64,000 nt of DNA from Druceiella hillmani (GCA_039881145.1 JAYKKI010000005.1:21819501-21883500); one strand, 5' to 3'; shown: positions 1-13,134, counted from the stretch's first letter. Notes: generated by a model not told the origin, from the sequence alone. Translations and numbers: made by a program.

Positions 1-169
1 ATGTGTTAAACGTTTTATTAACTTCAGATTCACGCTGCGCTGCTTATCAAACAAAAGTTTTTTTTTCAGTAATAAAATTTCCTTTCTTGATGCACTTATC
101 AAAAATTCATCAAAATTTTCAGCTTGATACAATAATTAATATTGGCCTGAGATGTAGGATAGATTTCAT

Positions 170-265
170 AAAAAATGATGTACATACATATATTCCAATG
201 ACGGCATTTTGGCTATTTTTAGTGTTCCGTACCAAAATTGGCAATGAAAAAAACTTATGAAATTA
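170..265 (-). mobile_element. Terminal fragment of a dispersed repeat (TTCCGTACC end)
   Basis: The sequence around 215-232 (TTTTTAGTGTTCCGTACC) resembles the end of the repeat family seen almost complete at 57501-58150, which ends in GCTACGGAATCCTAAAAA when read the other way. Only one end is recognisable and the rest has decayed. The call rests on this short similarity, so confidence is low. Confidence 0.3.
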
Positions 266-2200
266 CTTCAATATCCATCTTTCTTAGAGAACTGAAACCC
301 AAATTAAAAAATGCATAATTTGTTTTTTCATATAAATTTTTTTAACGCTTCCCAAAAAAGCGCTCAAAAAGACCCCATAATAGTATCGCTCAATAAACTC
401 TGAAAAATGTTGCGAATACTGGAAATGACACGTAAACTGAATTAAACATTTATAGGTTTGCATTACCCCATTCATTCTTTTTCACAAAAAATGAGTCCGG
501 CGACAAACTTTCTTATGCTGTTTGATTTCGTTTTTATGTTAATGGTATCAAACTGCAGAACGAAGTTTAGGTTATCAGTCAGTTATAAAAAGAAACATTT
601 CCAACGTTAGAATAGTCCATTCGATCCAAGTTAAATTTGTTACAAAGTTAAAAATGTTCGATTTGATCCAAGGTTATTTTAGGTAACGAAAATAAGTGTA
701 TTAATGGATTAAGTAAGTGTATAATTGGATAAGTAAAGTGTATTACTCTTACGATGAATATTATAAAAATTCGGCTGTTTGGAGCCAATAGTTAACATTC
801 GGTACGCTGTTGAACAGATGTTAATAAATTAACAATTTCATTAATTAACAAAAAGTAAAGCAATACTATCTCTGTACTCTTTTTGATACCCGTGATTCGA
901 CAAAAATGAAAATATAATAAAGTTGAAAGCGAAAACTATGGTTTTAGATTTTATAAACAAACAGGCTTTCAAACTTAAAGATACATTTTTATCATACAAA
1001 TATGTAAAATCAACATAAAAAAAACAATTGGTCTTAAAGAACGATAATTATGCAATTACGACTTGCCTTTGATGATTTTTTTCACCCCACCTCTAACTGT
1101 CCCGTTTTATAATGATAGGATGTTATGTAGCAGAAATGGGAAATTTTTCATCACATTTTCTTGCTATGGGATAGTACGATGTTATAAAAATATAATTTAT
1201 GACTACTTGAGTGGATATGTACTTCTTGATATAAGTTAAATTGTATTATCTTGTCTATCCTTTTGATTTTCAAACTCAAAATAGTATTCAAATTTTTCCG
1301 TACTTGGTCATAAATTACATACGATATGTTTCAATACGATATATTTCAGACATAGTATTGTCTGATTTATCTTGAAGTAGTTTGATTTTAATAGGCATTT
1401 GGTTAATTAGTTAAAATGTTTTTTGATTACGTATCGATGTTGAAAGATGTAATATTTTTGATATATTTAACTGAAATATTTAAGTAAGATTATATCTTGT
1501 TTTATTTGCTGTAATTATATAGAAATATTCGCCTAACTTTGCCGGCAATTCATTGTTCTTTTCTATAAAAAGTATAGTTCCGTGTCTAGACCTGTTTTAT
1601 ATTCATATAATGACTTCATAATAATTGTATGTTTGGCGGTTGACGGCACGTTCATTTTTATTTTTTTATAATGCATGATGTAAGTTTGCTAATAGATCGT
1701 ATAGAAGATTAAGTTCAAGCTGAAAGTGGCACAGAGAGTATTGGATAGATCTTTGTATCTATTTACACCTTAAGAATATTACGGTTGTAGTGACAATTAG
1801 CAAGTCCGCTTGTGAGATCAAGAAATTATCAGGATTGCTGTTGAAGTTTTAAAATTATTATGTACATAGAGTACAGATATAAATGGAAATTAAGGTTAAA
1901 TGTTTGTATACTTGATATTAAATGTGTTTAGGTATGTAAATTAAAAATTATACTGGTTTTGTATAAATATTAAAATTATATCGAATGTTTGGGAACTATT
2001 TGATTTTCAGCATCATCAGCCATTTTTTTAGTATCCGGCCGAATATAAAACACCTACAATTTATTTGAAAACAGTGTTGTATGATCGGGAATTAAATACA
2101 TAATTGTTTTAATAATTTATTGAATATGAATAAAATAAAGATTCATCTGTGATTTATTGTATTTATTAACATTTAAAGATTTTATAACCAAATTAAAGGA
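266..2200. other. AT-rich noncoding DNA, no gene seen
   Basis: Both strands are broken by stops. No splice-bounded exon, RNA gene or tandem repeat stands out. The short frame at 284-475 (-) has no recognisable content. Confidence 0.6.
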
Positions 2201-2207
2201 ATGGTAG

Positions 2208-2645
2208 GTGAAAGAATTTTTAATTTCTACATTTTATACAATAAAAATAGAGAAAGAAAAATTTCTAAGGTTAGAAATTTTCGAGTTTATTTTTGGTCTT
2301 GCCACATACTATTTTCGAAAATGTTTTTTTAGTTGCTCATACCGCTTTCAGGTTAGGATAAATATTCTTTTTACTTTTTTAGTCACTATAAAAACTGTAT
2401 TCTGTTTATTGTCCTCCAAAATAATGGATTTTCATTTCTTTTCACGTTTTAAGGGTATTATGTTTAGTCGCAATGATTTTTTCGCACTTAATTTGCTTGC
2501 TTTATCATTTGTATTGTTTTCAACTCCTATTTTTCACAGCAATTCCAGAAAGACGTATGCGTTTTGCAGGCTTACTGGCCATCTTTCATTGAATCCAAAT
2601 AGGGGAAGAGTTTGCATTATGGTCACTGTTTGCCTTACAGCATGA
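2208..2645 (+). other. 145-codon open frame of doubtful coding status
   Basis: This is the longest open frame in the window. It starts at GTG and its translation is dominated by Phe, Leu and Ile, as expected from T-rich noncoding DNA. No domain, signal peptide or known motif is recognised. The antisense of the last 120 bases (about 2520-2640) is slightly more protein-like, so this may be a decayed transposon in the other direction. I would not annotate it as a gene. Confidence 0.12.
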
Positions 2646-3123
2646 TAAGGCCTTCAATAAAAATGTACTGGCTCAGATTTTTGTGCAAAAAGAGTTTATC
2701 CATGTCAAGCATTAAAAAATAATTTAATGTTTGTACGGCACTATTAATAACGTAGGCTTTATCTTGTGTGCAAGATGTTCTGCATTGGCCTTGTTACAGT
2801 AGCGCTTTAAAGTGACAATACTTTGAATACTTTTGTATATGCGTACAAGTGCGTATAAGCAAATGTGGCTCAATAGTTTTGCCGAATATTCAGCTATTCA
2901 CCCAAGATACCTCTCCGAATATTCAGAATTTGGTTCTTTTCTGAATATATTATTCTTTGCAATTCTAATAAGTAAGACAATTTTAAATATGTGTAATAGA
3001 TTTAAAATATACTTCTCGCTATAATGTAATGTCGTAGTATCTATGTAATCTATCAATTTTAGTCACTATTTAAAAAAAAAACATCGAGTTTCATCCCAAA
3101 TAAATTTTTGGGATTGAAAAGTG

Positions 3124-3125
<2 letters not shown>

Positions 3126-3163
<38 letters not shown>

Positions 3164-3166
3164 TAT

Positions 3167-3229
<63 letters not shown>
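3126..3229. repeat. (TA)n microsatellite
   Basis: A long TA dinucleotide tract with short ACACAT and ATACATAC interruptions near 3155-3175. It generates spurious Tyr-Ile open frames on both strands. Confidence 0.95.
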
Positions 3230-3233
<4 letters not shown>

Positions 3234-3754
3234 GTTAATATATGTATATGTTAATCCATTTTCATGAAATTCTATCACATATCTAAACATCTAAATACAC
3301 TTATTGTGATATTAACATTTCATGCGAGAAAAATTACAAATGTTACTCCACCACATGACTGTACGCATGCCGAATCTGGTAGCGATTATTTTTCTTGGTA
3401 AGAATTAGGTAACAAACAAAAAAACTTACTTCTAATTTTTTATAAAAATTAATTATTAGTAATATTTTTATTAATAACTACGTATATCTCAGAATCAGTT
3501 TCAAGAATTGGATAGAATTGTTTGGAATCGAGTTCAAAACTTAAACTGTATAAACTCAGTATAGAACTGCATAAGAATACTTTAACGTATATGGTACTGG
3601 ATTATGGAATTAATTGAATACAAAAATACAAAGTGCGCCCTCAATATCTGTGTTTAAAAGTCCTCTGATATTATATTATTATCATAATAGGTAGCTTGAA
3701 ATACCTTTTAATACCCACCTTATTCTTTCCCTATCCGTATTGTCGCTATTTTCT

Positions 3755-3895
3755 TACTTGTGGTTGGCTGTGAGAGATTGTTCTTGCAGCAACAAGTCTG
3801 TCATTGTAGTCCGTCTTTATATACTTTTCTGTCATTGTATTTTTTTAAGCTTGCAATGAAGTTTCCTAAATGTAATAAAATAAATAAATAAACTT
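3755..3895 (+). mobile_element. 3' end of a LINE or SINE (insect tail motif)
   Basis: The segment GGTTGGCTGTGAGAGATTG followed by TTCTTGCAGCAACAAGTCTG and an AATAAATAAATAAA tail matches in layout the 3' part of the SINE at 20490-20660 (TTGGCTGTAAAATATTGCTC, then AAGCAATAAGTAC and (AAAT)n). Such a tail, ending in a short A-rich repeat, is typical of non-LTR retroelements and the SINEs that borrow their 3' ends. No coding part is present. Confidence 0.45.
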
Positions 3896-4169
3896 TCTGG
3901 AAAATGTGTCACCAGTGCTTTATTTATAACGGTATTCTGATAGTCTACGATTATGTTTACCTACATGATTAAAGGAGGCCTTCTTGCTTTGGATTATTCA
4001 GCAAAAAATGGGCTATTCAGCAAAAAAAACACCCAAGTAGTAAATAAAATAATTTTCAAAACATTTACTTATATTATGAATTTACTTACATTAAAAATTC
4101 ACTTATGCCAATAATTTTGAAAACAATTTAGAAAGCAATTAGTGTAACAAGTAGACTTAAGCTACTTGT

Positions 4170-4330
4170 TACAGGGGCAGGAAAAGTTACACTGGAAAGA
4201 GAGAAAAAATATATTTTGAACGGTGTCCGGTTTCACAAGGAATTACCTAATTCTATAAAGAAAAGTGACAAAGAATTTTAAAAATAATTAAAATCTATCT
4301 GTAGAGTCTATTATAAGAAGTCTTTTGGAT
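4170..4330 (+). pseudogene. Possible decayed 3' end of a LINE reverse transcriptase ORF
   Basis: Read on the plus strand from about 4215, a frame gives NGVRFHKELPNSIKK followed by stops. It resembles the C-terminal tail of many insect non-LTR polymerases, in which a LP..IK core precedes a Lys-rich segment. It is short and interrupted. An accidental match cannot be excluded. Confidence 0.28.
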
Positions 4331-4734
4331 GCCTTATACATATACCCTCATCGTGTAATTAATGAAGAACTTTACGTAGTTTCATATTTAGCAAAATTAA
4401 TAATGTTGTAAGTGTATTTGTACATAAAAAATTTCAACATTGCTTTTTTCTCTATCACAGCTTTTTTACGGACAAAGCCGACGGCCAACAATAATCGGAA
4501 AAATGGAATGCCTCATATTTAATACTTTAACATAAACATTATTGGTTTAAATCTGATAAGATTCTCTCTGGTTTCTAGGTACGTATTTCTTAGAGACCTA
4601 ATGTTTCTGCTGTCTTTTCTACGCCAATCGTTTTTATGTCGATCAATGAATGTGATTTAATCCATCTAATAATGATGTCAGTTTAATATACTAAGATAAA
4701 GTCAAATAGTATAGCTAAAACAATATTTCGTCTT

Positions 4735-5170
4735 CACACAAGTGTACTCTTTTCTTAGTATAGAAGGATGAACTCCTATTAAAAAAGTAATAATAATAAA
4801 AAATTAATTAGATGCATTAAAAATATACGTCAAGTATAAATATACGTCAAGAATAGTAAAAAATTAAGAAGATGCATTAAGAATATACGTCAAGTATAAA
4901 TATACGTCAAGAATAGTAAAAAAATAATTAGATGCATTAAGAATATACGTCAAGTATAAATATACGTCAAGAATAGTAAAAAATTAAGAAAATGCATTAA
5001 GAATATACGTCAAGTATAAATATACGTCAAGAATAGTAAAAAACTAAGAAGATGCATTAAGATTATACTTCACACGAGTGTACTATTTTCTTGCCTTAAA
5101 AGATGAACTCCTATTAAAAAAGTAATAATAGTATAAAATTAAGAAGATGCATTAAGAATATACGTCAAGA
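4735..5170. repeat. 60-bp tandem array nested between two longer direct repeats
   Basis: Four consecutive 60-bp units run from 4801 to 5040, plus a partial unit to about 5066. Each unit holds two ATATACGTCAAG motifs and GATGCATTAA. The array is flanked by a second, longer direct repeat: CACACAAGTGTACTC...GATGAACTCCTATTAAAAAAG at 4735-4790 and a diverged copy at 5072-5125, each leading into the same 60-bp unit. Unequal exchange or slippage is the usual cause. Confidence 0.93.
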
Positions 5171-5339
5171 CAAAGGCGAATAGCATTCTTATATTGCAGC
5201 TTACACCAGTTGAGCTGAAAATCGCATTATTTAGTCGATGCATGATTTTATCATTCCGAATCGACTACAAACTGTGTATTCAAATACACAATTGTTTGCA
5301 ATCAAATACAATTCAATAATATTTCCACACTTTTATCTA

Positions 5340-5740
5340 ATTCGCCGCCATTGTCTAGCTCCATTACGATTACGACAATTTAATCTATTTCATAGCCGCC
5401 GCGTCATTATATAAATAACGCATTGTCGAATTCGTATTCGGTGAAAACACAGCGTAGATTTGTATCGCGATACGCTGTAAACGCCGGCAGCCACCGACGT
5501 AGAGGTGGCGCGCTGTGTCTGATTACTTCCTCGGGCGCCCGCGGACGCCAGCGTCGGCCTTAATCTGTAATGGTCGATACGTTCGATGCGCGGCCACTTT
5601 CTAGCGGCTGGAGGCGTCGCTCGAGCGCGGACCGGCCGCCGGCACCGCGCCCTGTCGCCCGACTAACTAGTTTTCTAAACAAACCAGTTCAAATTCGGCG
5701 AACGACATCGGCGCGGTCGCTGCCATCACAATAAATCGTT
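5340..5740 (+). promoter_or_regulatory. GC-rich island, candidate promoter or 5' exon
   Basis: A roughly 400-bp block, GC- and CpG-rich (for example CGGGCGCCCGCGGACGCC near 5532), interrupts very AT-rich DNA. A TATA-like TATATAAATA lies near 5408, followed by sequence rich in CGCG, GGCGC and CGCCGGC. A short plus-strand frame lies at its 3' side (5570-5734). In insect genomes such CpG-rich islands often mark promoters, first exons or conserved regulatory sequence. No initiator or splice donor was convincing, so the assignment and the strand are inferences. Confidence 0.38.
5570..5734 (+). CDS. Short GC-rich open frame (54 codons), possibly a first exon
   Basis: An ATG at 5570 opens a 54-codon frame ending in TAA at 5732. 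The product is rich in Arg, Pro, Ser and Ala (MVDTFDARPLSSGWRRRSS...) and has no known motif. GC-rich DNA carries long frames by chance, so coding status is doubtful. The antisense strand has its own short frame from about 5726 (MAATAPMSFAEFEL...), which is equally unproven. Confidence 0.15.
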   Translation: MVDTFDARPLSSGWRRRSSADRPPAPRPVARLTSFLNKPVQIRRTTSARSLPSQ

Positions 5741-6653
5741 TATGAGTTAGTACAGATATTACAAAGCTACGGTTTCTTTCTGTACACTCACTTAACTTTA
5801 ATATTACGACTTTTTGGATATGCGTCTTAATAGACGGAATAAATATATGAAGCACACGAATAACTCGTACTACGAAGGTGGAACCTTTCAAGTACATATA
5901 ATAATTCAAAAGTGTATGCTGTCTATCAAACTCTGAAAATTTAAATTTTATTCACTGTGTTAATGTATTGCCTAATATACTTTACAAAGGCGTAAAATAT
6001 ACCGCATTTTTAAAAATATTTTGGTTCTATTACTCATTACTTTTTGAATATGTCAAATTTAGCTTCCTTTTTGGTAGCTTATCAGGTAATAACATTTTTC
6101 AGGGAAACCTGATAGAAAATTGACCTAAATTTGATGCATATTAAATAATTGTTTTTTGGTTAAAAAAAAATTAAAAAAACAAAATGAGGATCTACTCGCA
6201 CGGTTCTTTTCAGCGATTTACCGTAGGCGTGGGCAACAAAAAATAAAAAAATTTCAGTCCCTCTTTCAATTTTCAGCCTCCTTTTTTTGCTTCGTGAAGT
6301 CTAATTTTTGGTGACTTTAAGGAACGACACATTTAGAATGAAATTCCAGTTCCTATTCGTTTAGTAGTTAGAAAACCCTGACTGCGTCAAAAAATAGAAT
6401 ACACGAAATTTTTACGTTCCCTGTAATTTCATAAAAAACACATAGTGTATTCATTAATATAGTATCAACAAAGGTTTATGATAACTTTAATATATTTCTC
6501 TTTCCTGTTTTTTGTGTGAAATATACGTAAAAAACATTTGTAGTTTTTACTCAAAGAGCCGTTATTAAATTATTAGGATTCTAAATATTTCATGTGCTTG
6601 CTTTTTATTAAATTGGTTAAGTTAAAATCCTTGTTAGTTTTAGTGCGACCAAT

Positions 6654-6829
<176 letters not shown>

Positions 6830-6869
6830 CGTAGCCTATAAGTATAAATGATAAGATCAGTCATATATT

Positions 6870-9700
6870 TATTTATGGGACTGTTACAGCTAATTTTCTC
6901 CGAAACCGTTTGGGGTAAAACTTGATTTTATTTGAAACGGTAGAAAAATACGATTAAAATTATTAATCCACATTTATTAAAATTATTAGCATTTATAAGT
7001 ATCCTTAAATATCTAAACATTTATTTGTACCTATGTAAGTATGAAACCCCCTATTATTTACAATAAGGTGTTGTATGATTTATTTTACAAATATATGAAA
7101 ATCAAACTATGAAAATGAATTTCCCATACAAGGTAGGAAAATTAATTAATAAAAAGAAAAAAATCACTACCTGTCGAGAAGAAAACAATTTCCTTTAAAC
7201 ATAATAAATGTAGGTAAATAACATATTTGCGTTTAAACCTCAAACAAAATGTTTGTGATTTAAGATTTTAGTTTATTTTATTTTTAAAAAACTCTTTAGC
7301 ATACATGCAACATGGTTATATTTATGTAATACTAATATTGAAATTCCGTCATTTGCAATTTAATTACAATCGAGCAAGTACATATTTGATGTAAATTATG
7401 TTATCAAGGGTGGTGAAAAGGATGGCGATGGTCTGTCTGACGAAAGCTAGATGACGGTTTTATGGGCATATTGGCATAATGTTTTGTACGACATTGTAAT
7501 AAATTTTGTATTAATTTTCAAATATCGCGTTTATTTGTAAATTTTTCTTACTAGTTTATAAGATGAAAATAATGGTTATTAAATAGGTTTATCATAGTCG
7601 ATAAATGTTAGCTTTGCTGACATTTTTTTCGATATAAAATATTAATAGTTATTATCATAAATCAATATAGATTATAATTCTTTAATATCAGAATTATTGG
7701 CTTATATATTTATAATCCTTGAATTTATGAAAATTCCCCAAACGGTTTATGAAAACTGCAAACTAACGATTGTATTTTTTTTATATTTTGTATCTTAAAT
7801 CAAACAAGCAATGTGAAAGATTAATTTGTAATAAGAATAATTTATTACATATATTTTAAACTAAGTGCCTCTGTAATTTGCTTTAGATTGTCTTTTATAA
7901 TTTAGCTCTTTTTGTCCGTTGTATTATGAGTATAATCAACTGCAAAGGGTAATAATGGAGTATATTTATTCTATCGAACAATCTGATTATATTGCTTTAC
8001 TATTTTCATCAAAGGCTTAGGGCTTATTGGCCATTGCACGTCTTATATCCTGGATAATGTATGAAATTGTAACCTTGTATAATTGTTAAATTTTTAAAAT
8101 GTTGAGACTTTCCGTGTTTGTTTAATAACTAGCACAAACGGGTTCTGTGTACTCTGCAAAATAATTAACGTATGAATATGTTTTTGTGGGAGTTTACGTA
8201 CAAATTGTATAATAGCCCTCTATCAGTCGACACTTAGAGATAAATGAGAGTCAACAAATAGGTCGTACTTATCAGCGTGTAACTTAATGGGCAAGCGTAG
8301 TAGGCTTGTCGGTTGATACTAAACTTATTGCATAATGTTATAATTTAATAATGGAAAGTGTAATCGAAATATGATAGATCTAATCGTCATTATACGTGAA
8401 GTTATGTTATTATCAGGCAATTTATTCATTTATCGATTATTTTAGTTGCATTATCTTGGTGCTATAGAAATAGATACAAGTTTATTTGCAAATTATTGTT
8501 GTGATTTTAGTTTCATAATATTTTTTTTTATTTTACATTTTATAATTCAAACTTAGATGTTACGAACAAATATATTGAGTTGTTAACATTACTTTTTATA
8601 TCCAATCCAGAGAAAACATTTGTCTTTAATATAGTTTTATAATGAAATCGTATTTTGTGATCTATTTCTTGTTGTACGTTATAGACTTTAAAATAGTGGC
8701 TTTTACTGACTGGTCAGCAACTTTTACTACATATTGCATTTATACATCGTTTATTGGAGTTTCATAGTAAATCCGTAGGTCCATTTGCCACAGCCAGATA
8801 ATTTCTACAGGTTTAAATCTAGTTGAAAGCGATTTTGTAACTAAATCCCACAGATGAGGTATTTTATTAACGCGTAGTTTTGCTACGAGAACTTAATAAA
8901 CAACAAAAAAATAATATACTTCTTCATATACGTAAAGTGAAAGATATTTTTTTGGCTTATAACATATACTTGCTTGTGAAATAACAAACTTTAAAGTGAT
9001 TTGGGATATAATCTTATTTTTTTACAGCGTATCTGAAAAAAATTGAACAAATCCTGGATATTCGTATTTACCTAGAATTTTATACCTACTTTGAACGTAT
9101 TCTGACTACTATTTACCTGATTTGAGCGTATTCTGATATACATTTAACTAATCTTTTTAATATTGACTGTATGTATGATATACTTACATACAGTCAATGC
9201 CTTATGCAACTTGATAATTGTGAACAATATAATAATATATTCGCCAGAAATATTTAAAATACTTATGTGTATATTACTTGTGTGTACATTACTTATTATG
9301 TTGAAATGTTTTTATCAAACTATTATATTAGCAGTATAAATCATTAAGTACTATAAAGAGCCACAAAATTATTACTCGATACATATTTTTCGTTTTATAT
9401 TTACATTTGTCACTAATATTTCAGATATTGGGACATGACGTAATGGAGACATAAAATATAAAGTCTTTTAATTAGTGAAGAGTTTTTTCTATTTTTCATC
9501 CTTTAGTCTCATCTTTAAATCAGCATTTAAAAGACATATAGATTGACAGCTACAATACGCAGATTTTGAAAAAAGTTCAGTATTTATTTCTAAATACAGA
9601 ATGAGTAAAAAATTAAATTTTGCTTACATTAAAATGTGGGATTCGTGCTTATGAACGTTAATCAGTAAATAAATATTACTTTAATTAAGCCTGACCTACC
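6870..9700. other. AT-rich noncoding DNA, one hairpin
   Basis: No gene, repeat array or conserved-looking block is seen over nearly 3 kb. The only structured element is the inverted repeat at 9162-9198, listed separately. Confidence 0.6.
9162..9198. repeat. Short perfect inverted repeat (14-bp arms)
   Basis: ATTGACTGTATGTA at 9162-9175 is the exact reverse complement of TACATACAGTCAAT at 9185-9198, with a 9-base spacer. It is one of several near-perfect hairpins of unrelated sequence in this window. Confidence 0.9.
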
Positions 9701-9718
9701 CCCATTAAATTTTTAATT

Positions 9719-10090
9719 GTGAAAAATAAAATAAGAAAAGGGATATTGAAATTTTTGAATACTTTTTCAACTAACTTCTTCAACAGTTTTTCTCAGCTGG
9801 ACAGATGCCGCTGCAATTTGTGTAACATTGGCAGTATTGAGATAATGGGCTGGTGGGTTAGCGATCGCAGTGGGTACCTTCTGGCACTAGTGGCACTGCT
9901 GTCCATCACTGGTCTACGGTATTTAGCTTCGCTTAAAAATATCTCTCCAGCCCCACGTGATCAATTATCGAGAATCAAACCCGGGGCCCTGCTGTGCTTC
10001 GCGACCTTTAAATCCGTAAGTCTCGTGTGCAATCAACGCAGTACACCACGCTGCCTTAATGCAATAGTACTAAGTAGACCCTTGTGGTAA
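9719..10090 (+). other. GC-richer segment with a 123-codon frame, unidentified
   Basis: Between about 9790 and 10080 the base composition rises well above its surroundings, and a frame starting at GTG stays open for 123 codons. Its product has no recognised motif. On the minus strand the sequence GGGTTTGATTCTC (near 9974-9986) is close to a tRNA B box, so a decayed tRNA-derived SINE in the minus orientation is an alternative. Confidence 0.2.
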
Positions 10091-10347
10091 AAAATATAAA
10101 AATTTTAAAAAAAATTAATAAAAATTAACATTATTATATTATAAAATAATAAAACTAAATCAAAATTACTAAAACTTCTCATAGTGTCAATTAATGAAAG
10201 ATTAATTAACAGATATGATGTTATTCTTATGATGTTATATTATTATTATCTTCTTTAATACTACTGAGATAAATAATGTTACAAATACTCCAAAAATGTT
10301 ATATTTGCCTATTTACGGCAAACAATAAAGGAGTACGAGGAGCGATG

Positions 10348-10387
10348 GAACTATATTAAAGAGGTTTCTGTCTCTTTAATATAGTTC
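10348..10387. repeat. Perfect inverted repeat (16-bp arms)
   Basis: GAACTATATTAAAGAG at 10348-10363 pairs exactly with CTCTTTAATATAGTTC at 10372-10387 across an 8-base loop. Confidence 0.92.
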
Positions 10388-10996
10388 AGTTTAATTGAAT
10401 CACAACCTTTTAAAATATAAAATGCGATGACAAGTGTTAATGAAACCTTAAAAATGATTGACATATGGACTGAGAATCGAAACTGCTAAAATTAATTCAA
10501 GATATTTTTCTGAACATTCAAGGTGATTGTAATTTATAAATTTGATCAAATTTAATAATATCGGTAATACATTCCTTAACAGGACGAGGCATCTATTTGA
10601 TGATTTAGTTGCTAAGAGAATTGAACGATTAAAATTATAAACTATTACATTTGAGCGATATTAAGAAAAGAGCTCCATTTTAATGATATTGATGAAACAT
10701 TCCTCAATAGGATGAGGTATCCATTTGATGATTTAATTGCCAAAAGTATTGAACGATTATGCCTGATATTAACTGTAACAATATTATAGCCTGAGATGAT
10801 AATTATTGCTTGAGATTGATTGTAACCAAGTTGCCAAGAAAATTGGGTGATTATAGCTATTTTCGATTAACAATTCTGCTCACACTTCGAGAAGAAAAAG
10901 TTTTATGTTATATTTATCTACTTTATGACATTGTTTAAGTTTTTTTGTATTTGTGTACAACAAACTTGTTTAACTAGTCGTTTTAATAATTATTTG

Positions 10997-11001
<5 letters not shown>

Positions 11002-11064
<63 letters not shown>
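11002..11064. repeat. (TA)n microsatellite
   Basis: Uninterrupted TA dinucleotides over about 62 bp. Confidence 0.95.
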
Positions 11065-11070
<6 letters not shown>

Positions 11071-11559
11071 TATCTTTATTTACATTAGTAAATTAAATTA
11101 TTACTACTAAAAGTTATCATAATTTATTATGATTACTATCGCATTCGAAAAATTAATAGAAGCCTGTGTAGTAGGAAATATTATCTATTCATAGCTGCAC
11201 CATATTGAAATTATGTACCCTCTCTTTTTACAAGAACTCAATTTTTGTGGGAATTAATAAGTTTCATGGTCTGATTCAACATACTTCTGAAGTAGTAAAT
11301 ATAGTGTGGTGGTGGGCACACTTACCGCTTTAATGATACCAATTGTAATGCGTTGCTAAAATGTTAGGTAGGAACGAGAAGTATACTTACTTAGAGCGTG
11401 CTCATGTTGCATTCTATATAAAAATGTATCGCCGACAGGTAGTATTAGTAAGAACTGGTAATATTTCCATTTAGACTAATGAACTCGTATTTAGTTTTAT
11501 ATTTCATTACCTAATACTCGCAATTATTAACACACCTGCGCAGTAGTAAACGGCTTTAT

Positions 11560-12120
11560 TTCAAAATAAAAAAAGACACTCGCACCTATCGATTCGTCAT
11601 CTTCGTAAGGAATTGAGGAAGTCAAAATTGGAAACGGGCAGTCACTCAAAAGTTACGACTCAATTATACGTTCTCGCGTTCGTAATGATTGAATAATGCG
11701 GCGAGTGAAATAATAAATAATACGCGGATTCAGACTCGCGTCGAGTTCAATTTGGATCTCTGTTTTTTCGCCCGAGCGCTCGGCTCTGTAATTGATGATG
11801 ATAACTTCCGTTGTCCCACTTCGCCATCTGGGATGTTGGTTTTTATGCGTTTTCGAAATTATGAACGCCGTATCTCGACTCTCTTAATACGCTGGCGCTG
11901 CTCGCGGAGAGTTATGGGCGGGCAGGTGGTTCCATCAAATTTATGCGTTAGTGCTTATTTATGGGAAATGATTGTGTTTCTCAGAGGACATTAAATTTAA
12001 TGTATACGCGCTTTTACTTTGTTGTAGTTGCGAAATAATGGCTCGCGTTTACTGATATCGGGCTATGGTATTTTGTTTACCTCGCTGTTAGAACTCGTGT
12101 CCTTAGGGTTGCATACATAG
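11560..12120. promoter_or_regulatory. GC-richer block, candidate regulatory element
   Basis: About 550 bp with many CpG-containing words (CGCGTCGAG, CGAGCGCTCGG, GCTGGCGCTGC, GGGCGGGC) stands out from AT-rich flanks. Homeodomain-type cores (TAATTG, TTTATGGG, TTTATGCG) occur within it. A GTG-started 101-codon frame (11689-11994 +) has no recognisable product. A conserved noncoding regulatory element or a distant 5' exon are both possible. This is inference from composition. Confidence 0.3.
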
Positions 12121-12927
12121 TTTAAATTCCAATAGAAATAGTCACATTGCGTTAACAATTTGATACTTATCGGAATTAAGGTCAGTGCTAGATATTTTAA
12201 ACTCTTCAAAATATATTCAATAAGTAGAAATTATTATAGATTGCTTTAGTAGTAGCTGTAGATATTTTGCATATTTTGCAATTATGGAAAATTACTAATA
12301 CATTGAAATTCACGGTTTTCATTTAGTAAAATTAATTACATATTTATATTTTTTTGTATTTATTATAATGTTTTATTTTATATAAGCATTCATTCTGAAC
12401 TGTTGGAACAGAATTTTATGCTGTACGGTTTGTGCTTATATATCAGGTAAATATTTTCTATATTTTAATTTTTATCAAAGAATTACAACTATACTAATAT
12501 AAACTTTTACTTCATAGCTTACTTTCTAAAAATCTTAAATCAAATTTGGAATGAAAGCATAAATTTTATCAAGACTTGTTAATACGTTCAAGAGCAATGT
12601 AGAGATCAGCTTTTTTCCTTTATACTTTTTTAGTATAATTTTCCAAAATTAGTTTTTACATTATTTATATTTGATTGGTATGACCAGAAATGCAATAAAG
12701 CTATGGAGATATTTCTAGTGGCACGTAGTCCATGAGTATATATGTTATCTACTCCTATGAATATAATTTATAGCTATGAAATTAATAATACTATTTATTA
12801 TTGCTTCATATAACTAGCGAAGCAATCAATCACCAGATATTTGGGTAAAACCTTGGTATTCACTGGCGTTAATATTATATACCATAATTGATAGAATTGT
12901 TCAAAAACCTTTCAGTTTTTAAACTAT

Positions 12928-12953
12928 ACATACACACACACACATACACACAC

Positions 12954-12988
<35 letters not shown>
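12928..12988. repeat. (CA)n/(TA)n compound microsatellite
   Basis: A CACACA block with ATACA interruptions passes directly into about 30 bp of TA repeats. Confidence 0.93.
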
Positions 12989-12989
<1 letters not shown>

Positions 12990-13134
12990 TGAAATGGGTT
13001 CCATGTACGTAATTATATTTTCTAGTTGCACAAATATATGATACGTAGTAAAACGAGAAAAAATATTATCGCCTAAGAGATTTCCTAAACATCGAAAAAC
13101 CGACTGAATGGACTAACAACAGTTGACCAGATGG

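Noticed and set aside
2208..2645. Longest open frame (145 codons) as a gene
   Set aside because: No ATG start, T-rich composition and no motif. Kept only as a doubtful frame.
3066..3290. Open frames encoding Tyr-Ile repeats here and over the other TA tracts (6573-6864, 21795-22140, 47696-47944, 50608-50930)
   Set aside because: They are translations of (TA)n microsatellites on both strands and have no coding meaning.
11325..11370. Strong donor-like GCG|GTAAGTGTG on the minus strand as evidence for an exon
   Set aside because: No open frame or acceptor at a sensible distance supports it. Isolated donor matches are common.
12588..12612. Shared phrase with 34550-34575 (TTCAAGAGCAATGTAGAGATCA) as a dispersed transposon
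   Set aside because: Only about 24 bp match. The flanks do not align, so no element can be defined.
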